Positions 1-20,916 of a DNA stretch of 64,000 bases are shown here, piece after piece. A model generated the notes under the pieces. That model did no database searches. It had not been told where the DNA came from and saw only the letters and a list, made by a program, of their open reading frames with translations. Position 1 is the first letter of the stretch. Every line of letters starts with the position of its first letter. This DNA comes from Ciona intestinalis (Eukaryota > Chordata > Ascidiacea > Phlebobranchia > Cionidae), in NCBI RefSeq assembly GCF_000224145.3, contig NC_020172.2:2503962-2567961 (forward strand), written 5' to 3'. The translations under genes and the position numbers were made by a program.

Positions 1-461
1 ACCGAAAACTGGTAAAAAGTTAAAAAACGTAGACCAACTTAAAAAACAACAAGTAGAACCAACCTACATACAACAGGAAATATATCGCTACAAATAGTTC
101 ACTGCCTTCTAACCACTAGCGTTCTCATATGATTAATGCTTCTCATAAGCAACAATACTAAATTCCTGAACCCCGTACGCAAACATACCTTCATCTTCCA
201 AGGTACGTTCAGGTGTGCTTAATGGGCGTCGTGGTTTAAGCGAGACTTTACAATGGCTGAGCTCAAACAGTGGGTGGAGTTAAACAACCGAATTACGTTA
301 TTTTGTTCGCCGCAAAACGTTCGAAAGGGAGAGTTACGGAAATGATTTAATACAGCACGAAAGTCAAACGCATCTACGTACATATTGGTAAAGCAAACAA
401 TGTCAATGTTAACGTGATACTTTCCCTTTCGCTAAAAGTCCAAAGTTTAAAATATCTAACA

Positions 462-613
462 TATAGTAGGGTGGGAAATTTTTTTGCACATGTATAGAAT
501 TGCGAAACTGCATCTTCGCGACTCACATAGACCGTTGTTAATTGTTTAAAACATGATTAGGGTATTTGAATATTATGTGCTAAAGGTGTCCTATCTTCCC
601 CACCCTACTATAC
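462..613 (+). mobile_element. MITE copy, GTAGGGTGGG family
   Basis: The copy begins with TATAGTAGGGTGGG and ends with CCACCCTACTATA, so the ends are inverted repeats of each other, flanked by TA. The interior carries the family landmarks GACCGTTGTTAATTGTTTAAAACA and GTGCTAAAGGTGTCC in broken form. It is shorter than the ~195 bp full-length copies, having lost part of its left half. Confidence 0.75.
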
Positions 614-1251
614 TGCTGTATACCATGGCAGTACTTTATTCAACCACAATATCCAGACATGTAACTTACATCATCATCAATATAAACAAACCCACGCGAA
701 ACGCTATCTGCCCCTATATATATCACTCTATAATTAATTTGATGCTTCATATTCTGATATTAAGTTAGATAACGAACCGATCTTCTTATTAAACTCAACT
801 GTCCTCAATTAAATCAGGTTATCATACCAAATCCTCTTAACAGTAAACGGCTACACTGCATACTGATTACTTCGGCAAAACACGTTGAGTTTAAACTGCC
901 ACGCTTTTGCTAAAAGGCAAAACTAGTTTGCTCGAGCATGCGACGTGTTTTTCAGTATACGAAATCCAAACAGTTGATAAATAGCTCAAAGAAAAGATAC
1001 AGTGATATGGTAGCAGAAATATCGGAACTTAATTAATATTGAGCTTATTAACATTTGCCTACTCTAGTTCCCAAGCTGTAATTACTCGCGTACCGTTTTC
1101 TGTTTCGAACATTTCTAATGTGTGCTGGGAGCTACAATGTTTGTGTTATTTACTTCATTTACTGCTGGCGTGTTTAACTAGCGTTTCTGCCATTTTGAGA
1201 AATCAATATAAATCACATCAATATTTTCCATGTCTTAATCTTCGCTATCAT

Positions 1252-1449
1252 ATAGGCGGGTGGGGGAAGATGGGACACCTTTTTATTCTACTTTCTTGCC
1301 CAATTTGGTAGTAAACAAAGAAAATGCACAGAATTATAAAAGCATATCCTCACGACTCCCCTAGACCGTTGTTAATTGTCTAAAACACGACCAGGACATT
1401 TAGATAATATGTGCTAAAGGTGTTCCATCTTCCCCCACATCACTGTATA
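1252..1449 (+). mobile_element. MITE copy, near full length
   Basis: Left end GGTGGGGGAAGATGGGACAC and right end GTTCCATCTTCCCCCAC form terminal inverted repeats. The middle has the family words GGTAGTAAACAAAGAA and GACCGTTGTTAATTG. Length about 198 bp, no coding capacity. The right tip has drifted. Confidence 0.8.
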
Positions 1450-1559
1450 TTGTTTCACTGTAAAAGCTTGTATAAAACATACCTTACATTTAAGTACCAT
1501 ATCATGTGGGAACCACTGTTCTATATAATCACTGTGTTTGCTATTCCAACCACAAGGCT

Positions 1560-1775
1560 TGTCCTTTATATTTACTCAGGTGAGGAACCAATTTACTGAA
1601 TATTTCTCCATCTCTGACGTAAATTATGTAGTAAACAAAGAATCTTTACAAAATTATATAACCATATCCTCACGATTCTAAAATATTGCGGTTTTTTTTT
1701 ATAAAAAAAAATTAGAAGTTTCTATATGGTGCTAACCGTATTCATCTTACCCGAAAGTAGAATATATATACATCA
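1560..1775 (+). mobile_element. Degenerate MITE copy
   Basis: The landmarks GTAGTAAACAAAGAA, CATATCCTCACGATTC and a final TTCATCTTACCC are present in order. Both ends have decayed and the interior has an A/T-rich insertion. It belongs to an older or separate subfamily in which the last word reads ATCTTACCC rather than ATCTTCCCC. Confidence 0.5.
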
Positions 1776-2038
1776 GCAATGCGTCTTGAAAATGTAATGA
1801 GCTTTATTAATGTTCTACAAAACTGTAAATATTCCAACAAACCGATTCTGATATGCTTAATTTGTCATATAAACACAAATAACTGTCACCGAGTTGTAAC
1901 ATGGATAAGGGAACATGCTACATAATGGTTACTTTACAAAACAAGTACGCTATGTTGGAAAATATAGTGAGTTTTGCGTAGGATTTAATTTGGCATAAAA
2001 CATTGGCAGTGCATGAAATTTAGTTATAACCGGTTTTA

Positions 2039-5000
2039 TCAAGTTACAGAGTCGGATTTTTTCTGCGGAGATTGAGTGTTGTTTATGTTTGATTTGGACG
2101 CGAATTGCAGCAATTCTTCTGCGAGTTCGCATAATATTACAGACGGAAGTTTAACAGCTCTTGGGCTCTCTTTAGCGGCGGGTTTTTCATCGTTTGCTTC
2201 GCCGTCAGTGGGCGTCCTATCTAATGACGGGCTGTCACATTTAGGCGTGTGTTGTGGCGTGTCGGGTTGAGACAGAGACTTAGGCGTCCCTGATGGTGTT
2301 ATAGACTCACTAAGTTTAATAGTATTGGTAAGAAGTGGGGTGGTTATTCTGGGAGAGTTTTTCCCACCAACAAGAGGAGTTTTAAACTCATTAGGAGGTT
2401 CTATTTCATCTGGTACAATGATGGAAGACATTACTGACAAAGCTGATAAAACTCCTTTTGCAGCTAATACTGTCTTTGAGAATCTGTTAAAATGAAAGGT
2501 AGAACTAAATTTTTACCGCAAATACAAAAGACAGGATAAACAGTAATTGTAATAAATCTTCCAATAAAAAATTCCTTTAACTGGCCGACTGAAATCTTTT
2601 TTGATTAATATCATTTTAATACAAAATATGTGCAAAAACACAGATTTTCTAGTCAGTTTCAATAATAACATAAAGCCCATATGCCTGTATAAAAATGCTT
2701 CATTTTCAAATGCTTAGCTTCTACCAGTACCACCACTGATGTTGATTTAGGTATTCTTAAAACGTAAACAGATTAAAACCAATTCAACATACATATCCAA
2801 ATTAAGCGGTGCTGACTAGAAATATACAAACACACCAGACCAGATAAGATAAATCATAAAATATTCCTACCTGATGAGAATTCCTCTTTCTTCATCATCC
2901 AAGTCCTCTCCATCTTCATCCATGGATTCAAACACAGCCGATGCGGTTGCTAAGCAACAAGACACCGACACTTCACTGGAGGACATTGTGTTGGAGTTGT
3001 CGTATTCAATCTTGGTGTGAAAATTCATCCATTGTTCAGTTAACATGGAGAGAACGGAAACTACACTTCTTCTTTGCTTAACTATGGTGGAAAATGAGGT
3101 TAAACAAATGCCATGGCCCATGATACAAAGTATAAATTACTATATAGTAGAGAGATAGGCATTACATCATGGCCATTAGGTTTTTAATTTTAAGCAAAAT
3201 CTGCGGTGATATTGTTAAAATGCATTCATACTCAGTCATCAAACAAAGGGAACCTAATTAATTAATTTGGTACCTAACAGCAGAAAAAAAACATTTTTAC
3301 ATAAAAAACTGGGATGTCAGTCCCAACAGCTTTTACCCTGTTGTAACACAAACAAAAGTATACACAAGAATTAATAACGTTTCCTAAACTACATTTTATT
3401 AACTATAGAATGTCACCCCAAATTTTACTAAGTTAAAAAAAACTTGACACCTATTAGACTTCTTCCCAGGTCAGTTTCAGTTATCGTATGCAATGCATGT
3501 AATGGATGACACAGTGTGTGAAGGGTGCTGGCTTCATTGTAAAGTTGTCCCAATGCTTCCAACAATGAAGCTGGAAAAAATGAACAATAATTACTTGAAT
3601 TTTAAATACAAAACAATACAAAATCTGGTTATAATAAATGCTATAAATTTATTTGCAGTTTTGTCTGCTATACACTCTTTTCAAACCTCATGACCCAAAA
3701 AGCAGTTTTAAAAGTTACATACATGGTAACTTGTAAGCTGGAAAAGGACAAAGGTGTATCAGAAACAGAACACCCGTGTTATAACAACTATTGTTTTCCA
3801 GCCACACGTGGATAAAGCAAGTTTCATTTATGCTATAGTAGTAAAAATATATGCAAGGCCTAAATTAACTGTATTACACAAACTACATATTTCACATACC
3901 AACAAATTCCTTTGTTGAGAATTTTTCCAGAACTTTTTCTGGTGATAATTTAAACAACTGGTCCAAAACTTCTGACAAAGAACTCAGTAATTTGCCTGAA
4001 GGTTTAAAGAGAAATGAATTAAAATTATATGAATACACATAATCTATGGTTTTACCATTAGTTGAGCAGCTCAAAATAAATATGGAATTTTCGTGCAGAT
4101 CCTTCACGTTTTCCTCCGCAGTTTCCACCCAAAGATTTGAGGATTTTTGGTCAGCCAGGCAAGTTCTTAAAAGCCGGACTGTTTCCAGAAGTGTCCGAGT
4201 ATCAGATGCAGAAAGTAGAGCTAGAATAACAGATCTAAAGTAGAAGAGATCTGTAAAAACTGATGTTGCGCAACACTGGTAATAAAACCCATAAGATTTA
4301 GGTCACCTTAGGTCAGATAGTTTGCTGATAGCTTCACATGCTGTGATGCTGCACGCCATGTTTGCAAGGATACCAACGCAGATCTCCTGCAGAAAGAATT
4401 TCGATTGATCAATACTGTTAAATAAATGACCTAACACCACATCATAAAAACGCAAAAAAAAACAAACAATTCTATTCTACGTGGGGTCCTACTGGTTCTG
4501 AGATTTAGGGCACAGTTGGTTCATTAGTTACCCCAACAGCCAGGGTGCAACAACCTATTGTTCTAGTTGCCACTAAGTTAGAAAAGTGTCACATATGCCT
4601 ATGAGTATCATTGTATCACATTAAACCCCTTATTACGATACGTCTAAACTTAGCAACATCTGCTTTCTGCATGCACACTGACATGAGTTTAATTTTTGAT
4701 TATTTTTTAGATAGATATATCGGTTCAACATAAATATGGAACAGTTTATAATATATACTTTATGTATAAAAAAAAACTTACCGTCAAGCGAGGTGCTTTG
4801 CTTTTCACAATAATTCCATACAAAATATCCACTATATCAAAATCCAACAAAAACACAGCAACGTCCTATGAATATATTAAGAATATGTTACTCTGTGTGG
4901 CAGGAAGGACATGAAATTTAGCAAGTCTGAAATCTTTAATATAATTAAGGAATCACTTTTTATAATAGAGTAAGCTGTAAAATCTATTAACGCAAGCCAA

Positions 5001-5331
5001 TGAAATGCACATAACCACCACCAACCACTGCAATTTTTTGAGGATACAATATGTCAATATTATAGCATTAAATGTATATATTTTATTAACTCAAATACGC
5101 GTAGAGCTGTTAGTACCACAGTAATATTTTTTCTTTTCTTCCACAGTAGCGAAAAAAGGGTAGTACCACAGTATTGTTAAAATTTATAAGCTCTGGTTCA
5201 TGTGAAAGCTATGGGATATTTTATATTTAATTCATCCAAGTATATACCTTGTCAACACATACATCCCATAGTTTACATGCAGAGTCTTGTAACGACTCAG
5301 GGACATCTAGTGGAGGCTCTGCGTCTTCAAT
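2039..5331 (-). CDS. SAAL1: SAAL1-like protein, 5' end missing at gap
   Basis: Homologue of SAAL1 (synoviocyte proliferation-associated, armadillo-like helical protein). Exons in gene order lie near 5331-5253 (ACKLWDVCVDK, matching human EICRVWDMSMDED), 4868-4783 (DVAVFLLDFDIVDILYG, KSKAPRL), 4390-4309 (QEICVGILANMACS, the most diagnostic stretch), 4235-4052 and 3990-3898 (LLETVRLL, STN, KLLSSLSEVLDQLFKL), 3552-3430, ~3093-2869 (acidic DEDGEDLDDEE) and ~2480-2039. The last exon is a Ser/Pro-rich, probably disordered tail ending at TGA 2039-2041. A poly(A) signal on the minus strand lies at 1803-1808. The first coding exon is not visible: a 50-base gap directly follows the EDAEPP exon, and the 420 bp beyond the gap show no convincing SAAL1 N-terminus. 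Identity is firm, exon ends are approximate. Confidence 0.88.
3708..3835 (+). mobile_element. SINE-like family, 3' body
   Basis: Contains GTTACATACATGGTAACTTG, AGAAACAGAACACCCGTGTT, ATAACAACTATTG and CCAGCCACACGTGGATAAAG. It lacks the tRNA-like head. It lies in a SAAL1 intron. Confidence 0.6.
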
Positions 5332-5381
5332 NNNNNNNNNNNNNNNNNNNNNNNNNNNNNNNNNNNNNNNNNNNNNNNNNN
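5332..5381. other. Assembly gap (50 N)
   Basis: Fifty N characters, a round size typical of a placeholder rather than a measured gap. It falls at the 5' side of a SAAL1 exon and probably hides the first exon or an intron of unknown length. Confidence 0.95.
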
Positions 5382-5798
5382 AGAAGCTAAAAATTGGAGA
5401 GTACGATCTTTTTTAAGGACAAGATCATAGCGTGCTACATGATATGCAAACAGTAGCGAGACTCTTAGTTTAAAATTGATGCAGGTTAAATCTTGTTGGA
5501 ATAAATTATCATATATGGCTAACACTAGTTGCCGCATGGTAAGCAAATAAAACAACCAAAGAAATGCATTAACTCTATCCGTAATAAAAGCAACTAAAAA
5601 CAACTCCAGCACCTGGTACACTACTACATTAAACAGTACAGATTACGAAAAAAACAGTAATGACAGTGAAAACAACGTAATAAAAAACAGACACTGGCCA
5701 CAGTGAAACAAACTTTTAATTTATGTTTACAAAAAAAAACAAAAAAAAGAACAAACTAAACACTTTCAATAACTTCAATATTTATTTATTTTTTAAAT

Positions 5799-13331
<7,533 letters not shown>

Positions 13332-14436
13332 CGAAAAAGTTCAACTCGAATGATCAAGAGCTCACGCGCCCAAAGTACTAATGCAAATATTCAATACAGA
13401 GCTTCAAATTATCGCGACAATATAGCAAATGGTGTCTTACCGTATGTGGATTCCCAAATTTACGCTGGGCAGATTGTCTAATTTTAACTCAGTATAACAA
13501 TTTCTTTCTATCTGTTTAATTTCAACTGTCCTGCAAAAAGTTAAATACCGACTGCACCTGTCACCTGTAGAGGCTCTGGTCTGATAAGCCGAACATTAAT
13601 TGTTACATCATAACTCTCGCTGTGTCGTCATTCGATTGTAGATTTCTCAATTCTCGTTACAGATAATACTAGGACAACATTTTCAGACGCAAATTTTATT
13701 CATATCTTTGCAATTGCCTATGGACATATGTAGCGTGTCGCGTGTGTACATCAGAACAACGCATTCATTGGTCGCAACCCAACTTAGAAAGCAAAAGAAC
13801 GAAAATGGAATCCAACAGAGGAGTTCGAACGTGCTTGGCGATCGAATGCAAAATGCAATCTTAACACAATGAGCCTTCAAAAACGGAAGAGAAAAGGAAT
13901 CTGCAATGTACAGGGGGCACAAAAAGTAGCGGCGCAAGTCACTCTGACAAATGGTTTTCAAAAAATAACAAGATCTCCATATTTTAAATTACGTTTTGCG
14001 CAGTATAACTAATAGCACTGCTTTTTAGGCAAAACCGAAATATCCCAGAAACAAAGAAAGTCATGACTGCAGTCATAAGCATATATACAAGCATGCATTG
14101 GAGATAGTTATGAGGTTACTGAAAAAAATGCCCGTTAACAGTAGATGTAGGAAAAATGTGCTTTTTTTAACAAAAACAACATTTTTATGAGTAAGGCAGT
14201 ACAAGCATTCTACTGTAGATTAATATAATTACAATCTCAGTAAAGCATACAGTATCATTACAAGCGTTTTTTAGTTGATTTTTCGTCTTACTTTTTTGTT
14301 GGAGGTTTTTACAAAATATATAAAATGTTTTCTTATATTTTTTAAGTTAATAGTTTTTTGTGGTCTTAAATACCTTACAATTAACTGCAGTCAACTAATT
14401 CCCTTTTGGGAACAAAAAAATCGCTGCAATGTTAAA
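13332..14436. other. Spacer: cyclin T 3' UTR and MEIOC upstream region
   Basis: There is no supported coding exon. A minus-strand AATAAA at 13700-13695 suggests that the cyclin T transcript has a 3' UTR of about 740 nt ending just downstream of it. A 92-codon open frame here on the minus strand has no domain-like content and lies in that presumed UTR. The remaining ~350 bp would be the MEIOC promoter. Confidence 0.5.
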
Positions 14437-17400
14437 TCAGTTTACAGTCGAGCGCTGAACTAAAGGTGGTGGAGATGAAAAATCCTTTTCATTGTTGCTA
14501 TGGTAACCGTAACCACGGTGCAGCTTAGTGTCCGAACCGCTTGACGGGGACATGAGGCCAGGGACTTTTGCTGGCTGTTTGGGGCGGTGGGGTGGGCTCT
14601 CGTTTATCTCTCCCGGTTCAGGACTGGAGCGAGCAGAATCGTAAGAACCTCCAGTTGGCAAGCTCCCAGCGACAAAGGCACCACTGTCTTCCTCATCTTC
14701 AAAGATCTCATCCGGCATTGACATTGGGATCGGGGCCGAGGGATCAAACATGGCCGTGTTGGGCATCGGTGTAAAAACCGGGGGACCGCTTCCATTGGCT
14801 GCACGCTTTAAGGTGACTGTGGGAATGCTCTTACCACTGGTCTGCTTCACCTGCATGTGAGACTACATGGTCAATGTAGAACACAATGTTTCAAATTGTT
14901 AAAAATTCACTTTACCTTGGAAATCGCATCTGAAAGTGATTTTTGGAAAATTGCATCATTTAATATTTCGCTGTGCTTTTTCGAGCTTCTGAAATAAAAA
15001 TAAACATTAATAAAACATATTCATTTCACTTTATCTATGTTTTGGGTATTTCATATCAATAAATGTTTAATGCTAAAGCGAGATTTATGACAATTTAAAT
15101 GCTGTAGACTAATTAGTGGGTAAAGCCATTTAATATTATTCTTGTTTGCGAAATCTGCTTTTTATTTTATTTTTACCTGTATTCCAAGTAAGTTATAAAC
15201 CTTAGAATACAGGTAGTTTATTTCATATCTTACTTGGAATGGTGTCTGTGTTGATGATGGTGCTTATGTTTCGATCCTCCGCTACTGGAACCATTACCAC
15301 TGTGATGATGGTGGTGACCCCTGGAACAACAAACTTAACATAAAAAGGGAAGTTAAATTGGAAACTTTATTGATTAATGAGTTGAATACTGCATAATCTG
15401 ACCCCTCTTGTTTGTATAGACACTTACAGCAGGGTAAAAGCTTCATTAGTATACGCAACCAACCTTTTTGAAAGCTTGGCAGCTGAGTGCTCCACTTGCC
15501 CCCCGCTGTCTAAGTGGCCACGTTTTCTTGCTCGAACGGGTGAAACTTCAGAGCCAGAACCAGAGCTTGAACCCACAATCTTCGCAACAGATGTGTTTAA
15601 CTGGCCATCCGAAGATGAAAGTTTGATCCTTAGAGGAGCAACGGAAGCTTCTGATGATGCTGCTGTGGCTGCTGCTGGAGGCGGGGGAGGTGGAGGACGT
15701 GTGCTCTTCTGCTGTTGATGTTTAAGTGCAGCTTCTGCCTGCTTTCGTTTCCGCCGTTCCTCTTCTTTTGCTCGCAGTTTGCCCAGCAGATTTTTCTCTT
15801 CGGTTGAGAGAGCAACGGCTGCAGCTTTTTGTTTGAGGTAGTGGTGCAGCTTCTCAGGGTTGCGCTTGTATAGTTCACACATCGCCTTGTAATCAAGAGC
15901 TTTCGACTCCTTTTGTGAATGGCTGTGTGCAGCATGCGTCTTCTCACTGTGGTGCCGCCGGGCTTCTTGTGCATCTTTGGGCAAATGCCTACCGGAACTT
16001 GTTACCCCAGAATGTGTGGCAGATCTATTGTGGTGGGATTCTGGTGCGGCTCTTTGCTTGAGCTTTTCCGTGCGAATCCGGCCTTCCAGGTCCTTATTTA
16101 CAGCAGCCAGGTCATCAGGTGTGCTAGATGGTTCCGGTTTTGGTTGTTTAGGCTGTTGGGAATGTGGAGCTTGATGCCAGCCTTTACTCTGGTCAGGTTT
16201 TTTCTCATTTGGCGGCTGTTGTGGCTTCATCATGTTACGGTGAGCTTCTGGGTGTGCTGTAGGTCTGTTGTGGCTTCGATTCAAGTCTGGTTTCTGGGGT
16301 GGGGCACGACTTGAAGGGTGAGGTTGTTGGTGTGGGTGAGGTCGGGATTGAGGTAGGGTGGAACGACTGGGGTCCATTGGGTTTTGATTGTTACGACTCT
16401 CCACTGGCTTTGTGTGACCTGGAAATAATAAATGTTTTAAAGACAACTATGAAACATCATTGCCAATCAAAAATGTGAACAATTTATTACTACATAATCA
16501 AACAGATATGCATAATTATACAAACAATTGTTATACACAAAATCAGACACTTCAACAGCTTATACAAACTGATGGATACACTTTAAAATTTGCTAAAACA
16601 TTCAGAAAAGACTACAGAATGGACTGTTGTGTTATCGGATTTTAACACTTTGTTGCAACTAGCAAATCTTTTCCACAAGATGTTATAAAACAGTTTTTTT
16701 TTAACCTACCAGATGATGAGTGGACTGGTTGAGTAGGTGGAGCTGGTTTGGTGGGGACTCGTGTGTTTGGGTGAGTTCGTTTGTATTCCTGGAGTGACAT
16801 TGCTGGCTTCTTCTCTCTGATGTAAGAGAATAGGTTTATAAACTTGCTCAACAATTGTGCTTTGTGGTAACATATATCGAATGGGTATGGAGGAATGACC
16901 AATTGTGGCACATTACATATCAGACTGTGGGCCCTGGCACATATAGAACAGACTTGTATGGTCATCCACTCATGCCCATTACAGTGGGAGAGAAAGTAGC
17001 TAGTAGTACACTGTTTAAAATACTTACTTTAGTTTAGGTGGTGGATGATTGTTCTCTGGTTTTTCACCTGCTGTGAAGAGATATATATAATGCCAACGTA
17101 ACCTTAATACTAACTAGATGACAACAATAGAATTTTGTCACAGATCCTGACTTCAATAGGTTTAACTAAGTGATATTTATGGGTTTAATGAGCAATATTT
17201 TTATTGTTGTGGGGGTGAAATGGAACACTGCCATGTCAGACAGCTGCCTTGGAATCCCACAATGATTTAAGCATAAAATAATAAGAATGAAACTATGGAT
17301 ATGTTTCGTCTTGAGTGTGTTTTATGCTAAAGAGTCATTACTGTGATAGCTATACCTTAAAAAAGATAGTAGCTGTCGAATAATAATAACATTGAAACCA

Positions 17401-20400
17401 ATGTTTGTCTCAATGCATTACTTTTTACATTTTTAAAAAATAATGACAGGTAGTCAGATATTATTGGTATTTAGATGCACTACCTGCAGATACTGGTGTG
17501 TTAGATGATGGATGGTGTTTCACATCTTTTTCAGAGAACTCGTAAGTTTCTTTGTTTGAGCTTGATGCCGTTAATGAAGGCTGCAATAAACACCACAGTG
17601 CATGATAATGTGTGGTGGGATCAGTAATTACAAGCACTAATCGGACGGGGGAAATCGAACAAATTGTTTTTCAAAAATAGTTGCCTAAGCGATGTTATCT
17701 ACTCTACAAGAATACATAGCACTCCATTTCCATTGGCTTATGAATGTCAGGTGTTAACTTTATAAACATTATGAGCTATCATCTTACCTCGGCACCCACG
17801 CAGTTACATAAGTAGCCATTGTTCTACTAGACTACTCCTTTAACATTCAAATCATAGCCTCGTTTTACTGCCTACAGACCAGACGCTTTCCCTTTTTGTA
17901 TAAAACTAGGGGTGTGGTAGCAGGGAAGCCGCAATAGAGATATTGTCAGGCTTATCAACCGGCTTTACAAGCCACTCGCCCATAAAAAGGTACTGGTGCC
18001 TGAAACAAGGCAAAACGAGGCTTATAATGCTGGCTGGTCTTATCCTGTGAATGCCTTATCATTGCCGACGCGGTGTCGGCCAATAGTAAACAAAAAGTGC
18101 TGGGAGCCTGTGAGATTGAAAATGGAGAGAAACGCGTTATGTGGTAGACACTGTGTATTCTATGAGGGTGAAGACCTGCAGCAAGGCTTGCCATGGGTCC
18201 TTGGATTCAGGCCAGAATTTGCCCATTACCCAAAAATAGAATTTGCCCATTATCAAAAGATGCATACATTCATGTCTGAAAGTGCAGTCATTTACAATGG
18301 GGTTCCAGGAGTAATTCTGACTGTTAAACTGGCGACTTAAATATTGAAACAGGTTCTGACTGCCTGTCTGTATGAGGCCACTTTTCTTTATGGTATAGCT
18401 TTGTATTTGGAAACCACAGTTACAGTTGGATAACCTAACAGAGTATAGATGAAGCCCCATGATAAAATAAACAGACAAACAAAAGAAAATATTTACCTTG
18501 TAATTTTTTAACTTGCGCAGTCTCGTTGGGCAACGGTTCAGAATCTTTAAAAATTCTTCAATGATTGTATCGAGTAAAGGTTCGGTTATAATTGGATCCA
18601 TGTAAGTCCAATACGCTTTACCATCATTGGATAACGGGATCTGATTGAAAGTTAATAGGATTCACAGGTTAAGGGTTAGACCAGGCTTTCCTATAGATCA
18701 CAAACACCTTGTATAATTCTTATTGAATTGAAGACCTAAATATTTGTACATAACTTTATAGTGTTAAATTATATGAAAATACAAATCTGAAATAAAGTTT
18801 TAACAGGAATACAAATTATTACAAAAGGTCTGCCATTCCTAAAAAATCCAACAAGTGGGGCTTGGCTCTATATAATACGAGTACAACATAGACAGGTTTT
18901 AACGCGATTCTGTTTTAATTAATCTTTAACTTACTTCGTATTTGGACCATTTGCAAGAGAGGTGTATGCACATGGCTGCCACTACAGTTGGTTTGTAGAG
19001 CAAACAGAAGGTGGTAAGATGCAAACTGTAACGGAACCCATATTTAATTAATCTGACATTTGATCTGAACATAGAAAATTATTTTATGTGTCAATCATTA
19101 GCAAAAGTTAATAATGTCTTTACTGTAGTAAATAGAAAATTTAAATGGCATTCAATTAACCGTGGTACATAACTATTAACAACATGAATGTTGGTAGGCC
19201 TGTTGTATGGGAATAACAATTTAATACATAACTTGTTACATTAATATGTCCTATTTACCTGTTGGTTGCCATGAAGTAAGCCATCTGTGACAAATCACGG
19301 CTTGCTGAAATTGCGTAATAATCCAGTTACATGGTGAAATACGATGTACAAACAAAACAGTCTGGCCTTGTTTAAACTATTTATTAAAGTCAAGAGGTGG
19401 CCAAACTATGACACAAATTAAGCTTGTTTCTCTCTTTTGTTACCACAAATTAATATGTGACAATCATTTAAAGTCTCTACCCAAAGAGTAAGATATAAAA
19501 TTTAAGAACTTCGCGAATCTCATTTTCATCAGGCAAGATAACTTCATTATTTATTGTACTGTTTAATTAACTTTTAAAACTATAACTATTAGAAAAATAA
19601 TATGAAAAAAAGAGAACCAACCTTTCACAAGTTGAGTACATTTCACAACATGTGTGTGAGGGTGATCTACCGAAATATCGAAACCTAAATCAGTAAAATC
19701 ATAAATGGATGTTCTAACATTTTACAATGGAAACATCATTGTAAAAGCATTAAAACCTAAAGTTTGAAGAAGCACAAGCTCATTTTGAACAAGCTCCTGT
19801 GCCTGCTTGAGATAGCTGTCGCTGTGGGTGTCGAGGTGTGGTTTATCAGGGTGGAGGCAGACATAACAAATCTGTACAAACCATAACGCAAAATTTTAGA
19901 AAATATTTAATTTCTGTTAAAACTTATTGACGAAAAATATACTCACAGGGGAAAAATATTTAAATATCTTAGATTTAACAGTTTTGCTAATGAGATCTTA
20001 CCATTAGGCGAACAACGTTTCTTTTTTGGTACCGGTAATTTTGGGACACCCAATAATATTTGCATACTTATACAATCACACAACCTTAAGAACATGCTCC
20101 AACTTTTTGGGTTGTTCTTCCACTTTAGCAGCCAAAAAAAGCGCAGTTGGGGCGATAGCCTGAAATAAAAAAAGTTTCTACGTAAAATAATAACAGGAAC
20201 TGACATCAATAAAAAATGTCACTACGAAAAGCATGGTCATGTTAACAGCTTAAAGCAATTAAGAAACTCCAACTTAGTAGTTAGTACCGGCATTTCATTT
20301 AGCATGGTTTGTAACAACTTAATTGGCTGTAATAAATGCCACAAAACACTACTAATATAGTATTTAAACATTTAAAATTAGTTATGAAAGTACTTACGTA

Positions 20401-20857
20401 ACGTGAAAATACAGTAAAGGAGTGGTAAACATAAAATCTGTGCATATATACAATCGCAGTGTTGATGGTAAGTTGATTACTGTAACGGTGGTGGCGGTTA
20501 AGGAAACGTAGAATGTAGAAGTTACGGAATAAATACGAACAAAAAAGAGGTTTAAAATCGTAAACTAAGTAGTTTTATGTCAAATATTGGTGTTGTAAGT
20601 TATTTAAAATGGTTTTGTATTGGTTACATTAAAGAACTAAATTAAGCGATATCCGCCATTAAAAATTAGTGACCGAATCGTGACTGGCAGAAAACTAAAG
20701 GATACACTGAAAGTCGTTGTCCCATGTCTTGTATTAAATTTGCCGCTTGTTGACGATAACCAAGCTCTTTATCTGCATCTATACCATCTTTTCGACTGGG
20801 AGTTTGGTCTAAATCTTCCCTTGAATACTGCCATTTTCTATTATTATCTGAAGCCAT
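14437..20857 (-). CDS. CCNT1: Cyclin T, regulatory subunit of P-TEFb
   Basis: Partner of CDK9 in P-TEFb, which releases paused RNA polymerase II. ATG 20857 opens [20 protein letters not shown], followed by [20 protein letters not shown], both near identical to vertebrate cyclin T. The cyclin boxes are split over eight exons: [13 protein letters not shown] (~20460), [20 protein letters not shown] (~20150), [16 protein letters not shown] (~19850), [15 protein letters not shown] (~19650), [10 protein letters not shown] (~19300), [12 protein letters not shown] (~18960) and [18 protein letters not shown] (~18540). The rest is disordered: [10 protein letters not shown] (~16800), a ~330-residue exon at about 16420-15424 with a charged helix and [11 protein letters not shown], a His-rich exon at 15320-15236 ([21 protein letters not shown]), and an acidic/Pro tail. 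The His-rich tract matches the vertebrate segment that binds the polymerase CTD. Vertebrate CCNT1 and CCNT2 are not distinguished. Stop at 14437-14439. Confidence 0.94.
18175..18330. repeat. Interspersed repeat, CATGGGTCCTTGGAT family
   Basis: CCATGGGTCCTTGGATTCAG followed by GAATTTGCCCATTACCC recurs as CATGGGTCCTTGGATTTGG and GGTTGGCCCATTACCCC at 62300-62365. Weaker relatives lie at 4488-4600, 6157-6310 and 42360-42500. It is a short non-coding dispersed repeat in a cyclin T intron. No terminal structure was resolved. Confidence 0.5.
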
Positions 20858-20916
20858 CACCCAGTCGAATCGAAAAGTAACAGCCAGAGCGGTAAACAAG
20901 ACGCGCTCCTGCGTTT

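Larger units (their letters stand above)
1..1802. other. Gene-poor flank with three MITE copies
   Basis: No convincing coding exon was found on either strand. The stretch holds three copies of the window's MITE family (listed separately). The remainder is unassigned AT-rich DNA. The last part probably borders the 3' end of SAAL1, whose likely poly(A) signal on the minus strand lies near 1803-1808. Confidence 0.6.

Noticed and set aside
5382-5621. Minus-strand open frame reading across the gap toward SAAL1 (MRQLVLAIYDNLFQQ)
   Set aside because: The in-frame link depends on the arbitrary 50-N gap, and the residues do not match any SAAL1 N-terminus I recall.
13683-13961. A 92-codon minus-strand open frame between MEIOC and cyclin T
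   Set aside because: It lies in the likely cyclin T 3' UTR, has no domain-like content and contains the presumed poly(A) signal region.
15630-15974. Alternative minus-strand frame within the large cyclin T exon
   Set aside because: It overlaps the supported frame (charged helix, ARKRG motif) completely and has no independent support.
14568-16314. Several plus-strand frames opposite the cyclin T tail exons
   Set aside because: They are antisense shadows of GC-richer, repeat-rich coding exons. They lack splice or start context.
18137-18340. Plus and minus frames in a cyclin T intron (114 and 154 codons)
   Set aside because: The minus frame is the real [18 protein letters not shown] exon reading into its intron. 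The plus frame covers the CATGGGTCCTTGGAT repeat.
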